A DNA stretch of 8,907 nucleotides from Bradyrhizobium sp. GTDB lineage: Bacteria > Pseudomonadota > Alphaproteobacteria > Rhizobiales > Xanthobacteraceae. Position 1 is the first letter of the stretch, and the number at the start of each line of letters is the position of its first letter. The DNA lies in the NCBI GenBank assembly GCA_028290165.1, contig JAQGKJ010000402.1, positions 1 through 8,907 on the forward strand, written 5' to 3'. Positions 1 through 6,081 of this stretch are shown here, in pieces. The translations under genes were made by a program, and so were the position numbers. A model generated the notes under the pieces. It worked only from the letters and a program-made list of their open reading frames with translations, did not search any database and was not told where the DNA came from.

Positions 1-363
1 CCGGTGCCGCGCGAACACGTGCTGACCAAGACGTTCTATCTGCTGCGTGATTTTCCCGGCCGATTCAACACCGGCCAGACCTGGGTCGAGACGTTGCCGC
101 GCGATGAGGACGACGACGCCGCGTCGCACCCGGCCCGCGGCGGCGACGGCGTCTCGCCGATCATCATCACTTCCAACGATCTTGCCGGCGCCTGGGCGCT
201 GCGCCCGGACGGCCAGCCCATGCTGCCGCTCACGCCGGGCGAGCCGCGGCAGCGCGAATTCGCGTTCCGTGCCGGCGTCAACATCGTGATGTACACGCTG
301 ACCGGAAACTACAAGGCCGACCAGGTGCATGCGCCGGCGCTGATCGAACGGCTCGGGCAATGA
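1..363 (+). CDS. DUF4159 domain protein, C-terminal part (cut by left edge)
   Basis: The reading frame is open from the first base and ends at TGA 361-363, so only the last 120 codons are present; the GTG at 4 is an internal codon, not a start. The visible part matches the end of the DUF4159 family as I know it: a block around HVLTKTFYLLRDFPGRF (residues 6-22), then VSPIIITSND, and the closing block GVNIVMYTLTGNYKADQVH before a short ERLGQ tail. An acidic stretch (DEDDDAA, near residues 36-42) links the two conserved halves. In rhizobial relatives these proteins are usually long (several hundred residues more), with an N-terminal BatA-type membrane segment, and sit after moxR and DUF58 genes; that part would lie left of the window. 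Biochemical role is unknown. The next gene, on the same strand, is its usual partner. Confidence 0.85.
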   Translation, partial: PVPREHVLTKTFYLLRDFPGRFNTGQTWVETLPRDEDDDAASHPARGGDGVSPIIITSNDLAGAWALRPDGQPMLPLTPGEPRQREFAFRAGVNIVMYTLTGNYKADQVHAPALIERLGQ

Positions 364-375
364 TCGCCGCCGTCA

Positions 376-490
376 CCCTGAGGTGCGAGCGAAGCGAGCC
401 TCGAAGGATGGCCTCGATCGCAAACAACACATCCTTCGAGGCGCGCCGCAAGTGCGACGCGCACCTCCAAGACGAACGCAATTGCGTTCG
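376..490. repeat. Intergenic palindromic repeat between the DUF4159 gene and the 687-residue gene
   Basis: The gap of 164 bases between the two genes is almost filled by nested inverted repeats. The inner arms are 13 bases and perfect: GCCTCGAAGGATG at 398-410 against CATCCTTCGAGGC at 430-442, with a 19-base loop. Outer arms GAGGTGCG (380-387) and CGCACCTC (460-467) also pair perfectly. A separate perfect 18-base palindrome, CGAACGCAATTGCGTTCG, follows at 473-490. From memory, elements with the CCCTGAGG...CGAAGGATG / CATCCTTCGAGG layout are scattered in many copies between genes in Bradyrhizobium and relatives. Only one copy is in this window, so the multicopy status is knowledge, not observation. 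It may act as an RNA processing or attenuation hairpin inside the operon; no T-run follows, so it is not a standard intrinsic terminator. Confidence 0.8.
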
Positions 491-524
491 CTCGGGGATG
501 ACGCCAACTTTGCTGGATAACTAA

Positions 525-2588
525 ATGCAATACGGTATCGCGTTTACTCCGCTGGTTCCCTCACTGGTGCTTTGGCTCGGTCTCGCCGCCATCGTTGCGA
601 TCGCGGCGTTGCTGCTGCTCGGCCGGGCGCGCGGCGCCGCGGTGCGCGTCACTGCGCTGGCGCTCATCCTGCTGGCGCTTGCCAACCCGTCATTCACCCG
701 CGAAGACCGCGAGCAGTTGTCGTCGGTCGCCGCGGTCGTGATCGACAAGAGCCCCAGCCAGAATTTCGGCCAGCGCACCGCCGAAACCGAGAAGGCCAAG
801 GAGGCCCTCGTCGACAGCCTCAAGAAGATCAAGGGGCTCGAGGTGCGCGTGGTCGAAGCCGGCCAGGCCGACGGCGAGACCGATGGCACCAAACTATTTG
901 GCGCGCTGTCGTCGGCGCTGTCGGACGTTCCCGTCGATCGCGTCGCCGGCGCCTTCCTGATCACCGACGGGCGGGTCCATGACATTCCTGCCAACGCGGC
1001 GGGGCTCGGATTTCAGGCCCCTGTGCATGCGCTGATCACCGGCCGCAAGAACGAGCGCGACCGTCGTATCGCGATTTCGGCAGCGCCACGTTTCGGCATC
1101 GTCGGACAGACCCAGACCATCACCTACCGGCTCGACGATCAGGGTGTCACCGGCGACCGCGCCAAGGTCGTGGTGCGCCGTGACGGCGAGGTGATCAACG
1201 AACGCACGGTTGCGAGCGGCCAGACCGTCAATGTCGATGTCGATATCAAGCATGCCGGGCCGAACATCGTTGAGATCGAGGCGTCTCCGCTCGAGAATGA
1301 ACTGACGCCGGTCAATAACCGCGCGGTGGTCGCGATCGACGGTGTGCGCGACAAATTGCGCGTGCTTTTGGTCTCGGGCGAGCCGCATTCCGGCGAACGC
1401 ACCTGGCGCAACCTCTTGAAGTCCGATGCCAGCGTCGATCTCGTGCATTTCACGATTCTGCGTCCACCGGAGAAACAGGACGGCACGCCGATCAACGAAT
1501 TGTCCTTGATCGCGTTTCCGACCCGCGAATTGTTTCAGCAGAAGATCAACGAATTCCAGCTGATCATCTTCGACCGCTACGCTCGCCAGGGCGTGCTGCC
1601 GATCGCCTATTTCGACAATATCGCCCGCTACGTCCGCGCCGGCGGCGCGGTGCTGGTGTCGGCGGGTCCCGATTACGCCTCGACCACCAGCATCTGGCGC
1701 ACGCCGCTGGATTCGGTACTGCCGGCAGAACCCGTGGGCGTCACCGAGAAGCCGTTTTACGCGCATTTGAGCGACGCCGGCAAACGCCATCCGGTCACGC
1801 GCGGACTGGAAGGCTCCGCCGCCGAGCCGCCGCACTGGAGCCGGTTCTTCCGCACCGTCGAGACGCGCAACGCGACCAGCCCTCCGGTGATGACCGGCGC
1901 TGACGGCAAGCCGCTGCTGCTGCTGTCGCGATTTGGCGAGGGCCGCGTCGCGTTGCTGCTGACGGATCATATCTGGCTGTGGGCGCGCGGCTATGAGGGT
2001 GGCGGCCCGCATCTCGATTTGTTGCGGCGCATGTCGCATTGGCTGATGAAGCAGCCGGACCTCGATGAAGAAGCGTTGCGGCTGCAGGTCCAGGGCCACG
2101 ATCTGGTGGTGCAGCGTCAGACCATGGCGGACAGCGTTGCGCCGGTGACGGTAACGTCGCCATCGGGCGCCACGCGCGAACTGACGTTGACCTCCAACGA
2201 ACCCGTGACATGGAGCTCGACGATCCCCGCCGGCGAACTCGGCCTGTGGCAGGCAACCGATGGCACGCTGAAAGCCCTGATCAATGTCGGCCCGACCAAC
2301 CCGAAGGAATTTTCGGAAGTGACCTCGACAACCGACATGCTGAAACCGCTGGCGCAGGCCACCGGCGGCGACGCAAGGCGCGTCGTGGACGGTTCGAGCA
2401 TCGACCTTCCGCGCATCGTCCCGGTGCGTGCATCGAGCATATTCCGCGGTGACGGCTGGATGGGCGTGAAGATGCGCGATGCCAGCGTGGTGCGAGGCGT
2501 CGGCGTGCTGCCGATGTTCGCCGGCCTGATCGGCCTGCTGCTGCTGCTCGGCGCGTTCGCCGCCACCTGGCTGCGCGAGGGACGCTGA
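525..2588 (+). CDS. Membrane-anchored vWA-like / glutamine-amidotransferase-fold protein, 687 residues
   Basis: Function unknown. Two hydrophobic segments open the protein (about residues 10-33 and 38-56) and one closes it (about 662-682). The positive loop between the first two (GRARGAAVR) and the positive end (WLREGR) suggest the 600-residue middle faces the periplasm. In the middle I see a vWA-like segment with a DxSxS metal-site motif (D74, S76, S78 in IDKSPS) and the later ITDG (146-149); a beta-rich linker; then an amidotransferase-like fold starting at LLVSGEPH (around 283) and running through IIFDR (347-351) and GGAVLVSAGPD (373-383) to about 515; and another beta-rich part. There is no cysteine anywhere, so it cannot be a Cys-triad amidotransferase. 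ATG 525 has a weak GGA seven bases upstream. It follows a DUF4159 gene, as in the MoxR/DUF58/DUF4159 operons, suggesting a role in an envelope complex with them. Confidence 0.85.
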   Translation: MQYGIAFTPLVPSLVLWLGLAAIVAIAALLLLGRARGAAVRVTALALILLALANPSFTREDREQLSSVAAVVIDKSPSQNFGQRTAETEKAKEALVDSLKKIKGLEVRVVEAGQADGETDGTKLFGALSSALSDVPVDRVAGAFLITDGRVHDIPANAAGLGFQAPVHALITGRKNERDRRIAISAAPRFGIVGQTQTITYRLDDQGVTGDRAKVVVRRDGEVINERTVASGQTVNVDVDIKHAGPNIVEIEASPLENELTPVNNRAVVAIDGVRDKLRVLLVSGEPHSGERTWRNLLKSDASVDLVHFTILRPPEKQDGTPINELSLIAFPTRELFQQKINEFQLIIFDRYARQGVLPIAYFDNIARYVRAGGAVLVSAGPDYASTTSIWRTPLDSVLPAEPVGVTEKPFYAHLSDAGKRHPVTRGLEGSAAEPPHWSRFFRTVETRNATSPPVMTGADGKPLLLLSRFGEGRVALLLTDHIWLWARGYEGGGPHLDLLRRMSHWLMKQPDLDEEALRLQVQGHDLVVQRQTMADSVAPVTVTSPSGATRELTLTSNEPVTWSSTIPAGELGLWQATDGTLKALINVGPTNPKEFSEVTSTTDMLKPLAQATGGDARRVVDGSSIDLPRIVPVRASSIFRGDGWMGVKMRDASVVRGVGVLPMFAGLIGLLLLLGAFAATWLREGR

Positions 2589-2599
2589 ACGGGGCTCTC

Positions 2600-2653
2600 T
2601 GTTTTGACGCGTTTTCCTCACGCGAACCGGTATCCACTTCGCTCGAAAACGCG
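2600..2653. repeat. Compound inverted repeat between convergent genes
   Basis: Outer arms CGCGTTTTC (2608-2616) and GAAAACGCG (2645-2653) pair perfectly over nine bases, and inner arms GCGAA (2622-2626) and TTCGC (2638-2642) add five more pairs around the centre CCGGTATCCAC. The whole motif (TTTGACGCGTTTTC, CGAACCGGTATCCACTTCG) is one I recall as a frequent intergenic sequence in Bradyrhizobium and allied genera. The right arm ends directly against the stop codon of the GNAT gene, and the left side begins 12 bases after the stop of the 687-residue gene. It could form a stem in transcripts of both genes. No good T-run follows on either side, so a role in termination is only possible. Confidence 0.75.
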
Positions 2654-3166
2654 CTATCGCGCCATGCTCCAGTCCGGTCGAACGGCGCCGGAGACATCGG
2701 TGAAGGCGCCATCGACGAGTTCAGCCACCAGCACACGCTTGTAGTCCACCGGTCCCGGCATGCTCGCCCGTCCCTTGGGAACGGCCTTGAAGCCGACGTG
2801 GCTGTAATAGGCCTCATCCCCGACCAGCAGCACCAGGCGATGTCCCCTTGTTTTGGCCTCCTTCAGGGCGCGGTCCAATAGCGCGCGGCCGATGCCGCGG
2901 CCACGAAACGGAGGCTCGACCGTCAGCGGCCCCAGCAGCAAGGTTTTGGTATCGCCGATGCAAATCGGCAATTGACGAACCGAGCCGACCAGCAGCGTGC
3001 CGATCCGGGCGGTGAACGACAGATCGAGCAGGTGATCGACATGCTCGCGAAGCCGATAGGCGCTGAGCACGAAGCGTCCGGGCCCGAATGTGCGCTCGTG
3101 CAGCCGCTCGATCGCCTGCGCGTCGCCGACGGTTTCGGCCAGTATGGTGAGAGAAAGGTCGGTCAT
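2654..3166 (-). CDS. GNAT family N-acetyltransferase (YhbS-like)
   Basis: This 170-residue protein has the length and fold signature of a single-domain GNAT enzyme, which moves an acetyl group from acetyl-CoA to an amine. The acetyl-CoA pyrophosphate loop is RGRGIGRALL (residues 88-97), a good match to the R/Q-x-x-G-x-G/A motif, preceded by the strand LGPLTVEP (78-85). The segment LLVGDEAYYSHVGF (113-126) is typical of the YhbS branch, where YY..VGF closes the domain. The substrate cannot be told from sequence. The ATG at 3164-3166 has no clear Shine-Dalgarno sequence. It is the last of four minus-strand genes, 63 bases after the glycosyltransferase, so it may be co-transcribed; whether it acts on the same product (for example an amino sugar) is only a guess. 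Confidence 0.88.
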   Translation of the reverse strand: MTDLSLTILAETVGDAQAIERLHERTFGPGRFVLSAYRLREHVDHLLDLSFTARIGTLLVGSVRQLPICIGDTKTLLLGPLTVEPPFRGRGIGRALLDRALKEAKTRGHRLVLLVGDEAYYSHVGFKAVPKGRASMPGPVDYKRVLVAELVDGAFTDVSGAVRPDWSMAR

Positions 3167-3229
3167 GGATACGCGCGGGATAGCATCTGGCGGAGGCGCG
3201 GTCCATTGCCCGGTTTCGCCAACAGCCTG

Positions 3230-4165
3230 TCAGTTGCTGTTGATCGCGGGCTGGGACAGATAGGCCAGGAGCTTCATCTCGCGGCGGCCGCGCGTCACCG
3301 TATCGAGCACCAGCCCTGACGACACCGACAGCATGGCCAGGATCATCAGGCCCATCGACAGAACCGCAGTCGGCAGGCGCGGAACGACGCCTTGCTCGAG
3401 ATAGGTGATGACGATAGGTATCGCGAGGCCGATCGAAACCAGCGTCAGGAAGATTCCGATTGCCGTGAAAAACCGCAGGGGTTTTTCCGACCGGTAAAGT
3501 CTCAAGATGGTGCCGAGGATCCGAAAACCATCGCTCCAGGTGTTGAGCTTGCTGAACGATCCCTCCGGCCGCGCATAATAGGGCGTTTCGATCTCGGCGA
3601 CCGGCAGCGCCAGTTCCAGCGCGTGCACGCTCAACTCGGTTTCGATCTCGAAACCGTCCGACAGCACCGGAAAGGACTTCACGAAGCGCCGCGAGAATAC
3701 GCGATAGCCGGAGAGGATATCCTTGAACGCCTGGCCGAAGACCGAGGAGAGAAAGCTGGTCAGCATCCGGTTGCCGGCGCGATGGCCGGGCCGATAGGCG
3801 GCCTTGGCCTGATCGACGCGAAAGCCCACCACCATATCGAGATGATCCGATACCAGCGTATCGATCATGCGCGGGGCGCTGGCGGCATCATAGGTCGCAT
3901 CGCCGTCGACCAGCACGTAGATATCGGCATCGATATCGGCGAACATGCGCCGTACCACATGACCCTTGCCCTGGCGGCGTTCGCTGCGCACCTTTGCGCC
4001 GGCATCGCGCGCCACAGCGATTGTGCGATCCGAGGAATTGTTGTCGTAGACGAAGATTTCGGCCGTTGGCAGCGCCTTGCGGAAATCGGCGACTACGGTT
4101 GCGACCGCGGCTTCCTCATTGAAGCACGGCACCAGAACGGCAATCCGCGTCGATGATGGTGTCAT
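3230..4165 (-). CDS. Family 2 glycosyltransferase, DPM1/GtrB type, membrane-anchored
   Basis: The 311-residue protein begins with a GT-A fold: AVLVPCFNEE (9-18), the nucleotide-binding strand IFVYDNNSSDRT (37-48), and the metal-binding DxD as VDGDAT (D87, D89). ILSGYRVFSRR (150-160), GFEIETELSVHA (171-182) and RPEGSFSKLNT (199-209) are hallmarks of the dolichyl/polyprenyl-phosphate sugar synthase branch. Two hydrophobic stretches follow (about 231-255 and 264-288). Family members move a hexose from a nucleotide sugar to a polyprenyl phosphate at the inner face of the membrane. I chose ATG 4163-4165 over the in-frame TTG at 4169-4171, which would add only two residues; neither has a strong ribosome site. 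It lies 52 bases after the GT-C-like gene (46 if the TTG is used), a natural partner that could use the lipid-linked sugar. Sugar identity is unknown. Confidence 0.88.
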   Translation of the reverse strand: MTPSSTRIAVLVPCFNEEAAVATVVADFRKALPTAEIFVYDNNSSDRTIAVARDAGAKVRSERRQGKGHVVRRMFADIDADIYVLVDGDATYDAASAPRMIDTLVSDHLDMVVGFRVDQAKAAYRPGHRAGNRMLTSFLSSVFGQAFKDILSGYRVFSRRFVKSFPVLSDGFEIETELSVHALELALPVAEIETPYYARPEGSFSKLNTWSDGFRILGTILRLYRSEKPLRFFTAIGIFLTLVSIGLAIPIVITYLEQGVVPRLPTAVLSMGLMILAMLSVSSGLVLDTVTRGRREMKLLAYLSQPAINSN

Positions 4166-4217
4166 ACCCAAAGCGCCTGCCCGACCAAGCCTGCCGACTC
4201 ACCTTCCCATAACATGA

Positions 4218-5363
4218 TCAGGCTTTCGCCGCTTGCCCGACAAGTTCATCGTCCACTGCTTCCGCCGGCCGCATCAGCGAGGCAAACAGCAGGCTCCACA
4301 GCGAAAGCATGGCGATCGGGATCGTATAATAAGGCGTGAACACGGGGTGGCTCAGGAAGAAGGCCAAATTCACCAGAAGGTTTGCCGCCGTGACCAACGC
4401 CAGCTGCCTGATGCCGTTGCCGCGATGCCAGCGCAACATCAGGACCGTCCCCGCGCCCGCGAGCACCAGCAAGACGAATTGCATGTCCGCGACGTAACTC
4501 CAGATCACACCGATGCTGAATTCGGGCGGCTTCACATCAATACCCCCGTAAGTCGTGACGAAAGGGCTGGCGGCATTGATCGCGTTCGCAAGCAGTGTCG
4601 GCGCCATCCCCGCCACAAACGCCGCGCCGAACAAGGCGCCTTCCAAAACGGTTTCGATTTTTCGGGACAGCAAGAATGCAACAAGGAAAAACACCAGATA
4701 TCCGGACGCGAGAAACAAATTCGGCAATCTGAAATTCACCGCCATGCCGATCAGGAAACCGACGAGTGCTGCCAATATAAGCCTGTTTCTCCGCTGCTCG
4801 GTCAGGAAAAGTCTCGCCGTGAGAAAGCCTGCCAGCGCGCACACCACCATGGTAGGCGCCACCGAATAGCTGGCCTTTGTAGGGTTGACCATCAGGTAGA
4901 TCGCGAGGCAGCCAAAGGCACTGGCGAGCAAAATGGAAGATTGCGAGCGCGCGTAAAAAATGCCGAGCAGTGCGAAGCCGAAAACGACGACGGTTGCCGA
5001 CACGTAAAGCGGGACCACCTGATACCCTTGCGGAAACAACGCCAGCACAAGGCCGGTGCCGGGCGGATATTGCATCACCCGCTTGTTGGTCGCCGGCATC
5101 AGGGTAGCGCAGGGAGCCGTCGCGGTGTCGCTCCAGGTCGGAAACCCTATCTCCTTCAATTTTGAAGTGAGATAGTGATCCTCATCCCGGGCGACATTGG
5201 TGTCCAAACCGCCAAGCCCGAATTTCTGGAACAGATGCGCCTGCCGCAGATAGCAGACGTCGTCGTAAACGCCGCGGGCTTCGCTCCAGCGCGACATCGA
5301 CCAGACATTGCTGGCGAGGATCAGAAAACACAGCAGGCCGCAAACGGCCTTCAAATATGACAT
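4218..5363 (-). CDS. Multi-pass membrane protein, probable GT-C type glycosyltransferase
   Basis: The 381-residue protein is mostly hydrophobic helices, roughly nine to ten, after a first helix at about 5-22. The large first loop has a paired acidic DD (34-35, in VYDDVCYL), where GT-C enzymes such as the PMT/ArnT group keep a catalytic or metal-binding aspartate, and a YPPG motif (99-102, in MQYPPGTG), also common in that loop. This supports an enzyme that takes a sugar from a polyprenyl phosphate on the outer face of the membrane, but no named family can be assigned by eye. It is shorter than typical ArnT/PMT proteins. A GGGA sits about seven bases before ATG 5361-5363. GC content is low: I count 26/60 in 4681-4740 and 34/60 in both 4741-4800 and 4921-4980, against 46/60 in 1621-1680. 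Horizontal transfer or membrane-protein composition could explain this. The GT2 gene follows directly. Confidence 0.75.
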   Translation of the reverse strand: MSYLKAVCGLLCFLILASNVWSMSRWSEARGVYDDVCYLRQAHLFQKFGLGGLDTNVARDEDHYLTSKLKEIGFPTWSDTATAPCATLMPATNKRVMQYPPGTGLVLALFPQGYQVVPLYVSATVVVFGFALLGIFYARSQSSILLASAFGCLAIYLMVNPTKASYSVAPTMVVCALAGFLTARLFLTEQRRNRLILAALVGFLIGMAVNFRLPNLFLASGYLVFFLVAFLLSRKIETVLEGALFGAAFVAGMAPTLLANAINAASPFVTTYGGIDVKPPEFSIGVIWSYVADMQFVLLVLAGAGTVLMLRWHRGNGIRQLALVTAANLLVNLAFFLSHPVFTPYYTIPIAMLSLWSLLFASLMRPAEAVDDELVGQAAKA

Positions 5364-5446
5364 CGCTTTGTCCCGGCGCGGAGGTCACGCCCACAGGCTT
5401 GTCGCCAAATTCGGGGAAGCCCGCAAGGGCCTGGAGCCTCGTTTCG

Positions 5447-5932
5447 TTAGCGCCAGGTCGCCATCGGCGCCCTGCCCTCGAGCACCTCCGAGATCCGAAG
5501 GCGCGTTCCCTCGGTCGTCTCCGCCGGTAGTGCCGTCGCCTCGAAGAAGCCGCAGGCGATGATCTCGCGGTTCGGCTCGGGCAGCCGATCCTGCCGGAAA
5601 TGCCTGACCGTGTAGACCGCAACATGGTCGCGACGGGAAACGTGGCTGTTGAAGAACAGTCCGTGCAGGGCCGGCTCGCCGATCGGCTCAATCCGGCCCT
5701 CCTCCTTAAGCTCGCGTTGCAGTGCATCGCGGAAAGATTCGCCGACTTCGACGCCGCCGCCCGGCAGGTGCCAACCGGAGACATAGCTGTGCTTGACCAG
5801 AAATACGCGATTGTCGCCGTCGAGCACCACGGCGCGGACCCCAAGGGTCATGCCGCGCGCGAAGCGCCAATAGAGATGGAAGACCCGCCGCAGCGCCGGC
5901 TCGAACCTCTTTCGTAAGGACTGCAGGTTCAT
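5447..5932 (-). CDS. Nudix hydrolase
   Basis: The 161-residue protein carries a Nudix box at residues 59-81: G59, E65, R73, E74, L75, E77, E78, I81, matching GX5EX7REUXEEXGU except that the final glycine is arginine (EEGRI instead of EExGI). The metal-binding REUXEE core is intact, so activity is expected. Before it, TLGVRAVVLDGDNRVFLVKHSY (29-50) and GWHLPGGG (53-60) are standard Nudix strands. The basic N-terminus FEPALRRVFHLYWRFARG is common in alphaproteobacterial members of this branch. Such enzymes cleave a nucleoside diphosphate linked to another moiety; the substrate here is unknown. It stands 83 bases before the GT-C-like gene on the same strand and could be the first gene of that cluster; it is also divergent from the metallophosphoesterase gene. 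Start ATG 5930-5932 has only a weak ribosome site. Confidence 0.88.
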   Translation of the reverse strand: MNLQSLRKRFEPALRRVFHLYWRFARGMTLGVRAVVLDGDNRVFLVKHSYVSGWHLPGGGVEVGESFRDALQRELKEEGRIEPIGEPALHGLFFNSHVSRRDHVAVYTVRHFRQDRLPEPNREIIACGFFEATALPAETTEGTRLRISEVLEGRAPMATWR

Positions 5933-5945
5933 CGCCAGCCAAATC

Positions 5946-5957
5946 CCGGATATCCGG
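5946..5957. promoter_or_regulatory. 12-base perfect palindrome in divergent intergenic region
   Basis: CCGGATATCCGG is a perfect palindrome 14 bases upstream of the Nudix start codon, in the space between divergently transcribed genes. It could be an operator, or chance; I see no clear sigma-70 boxes around it. Confidence 0.25.
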
Positions 5958-6030
5958 ACATCCCGTTTGATCCTTGCGCCGGCGCAGCCAGCTTGTCATT
6001 ACATTCCAAGGACCAAGAGGATATCACGAG

Positions 6031-6081
6031 ATGATCGTGCGGCGCCTCACCCCTCCAGGCTACGGACGCGGATGCGAGTGA
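6031..6081 (+). CDS. Possible 16-codon leader ORF ahead of the metallophosphoesterase
   Basis: ATG 6031 opens a 16-codon frame reading MIVRRLTPPGYGRGCE and ending at TGA 6079-6081. An AGAGG at 6016-6020 sits ten bases before the ATG, a better ribosome site than any directly in front of the metallophosphoesterase. The stop overlaps the ATG at 6081 as TGATG, the arrangement seen in translational coupling. The peptide has no recognisable family and could be a chance ORF; no Ribo-seq or conservation evidence is available here. Confidence 0.3.
   Translation: MIVRRLTPPGYGRGCE

Noticed and set aside
894..2621. Long open frame of 575 codons on the minus strand, opposite the 687-residue gene
   Set aside because: It is the antisense shadow of a recognisable gene in high-GC DNA. 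Its product is rich in Arg, His, Gln and Ala with no fold or motif, and the plus-strand frame has clear domains.
3392..4156. 254-codon plus-strand frame opposite the glycosyltransferase
   Set aside because: The opposite strand encodes complete GT2 motifs; this frame has no family signature and an Arg/Asp/His-rich composition typical of antisense frames.
4233..5165. 310-codon plus-strand frame opposite the GT-C-like gene
   Set aside because: It encodes a highly charged sequence rich in Arg, His and Gln without any motif, while the minus strand gives regular membrane helices.
5990..6030. TTGTCA at 5993-5998 as a -35 box for the metallophosphoesterase
   Set aside because: No acceptable -10 hexamer lies 16-18 bases downstream, so I could not support a promoter call.
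5967..6080. Longer start for the metallophosphoesterase at ATG 5967
   Set aside because: The added 38 residues are not part of the family and there is no good ribosome site; the conserved block begins just after 6081.
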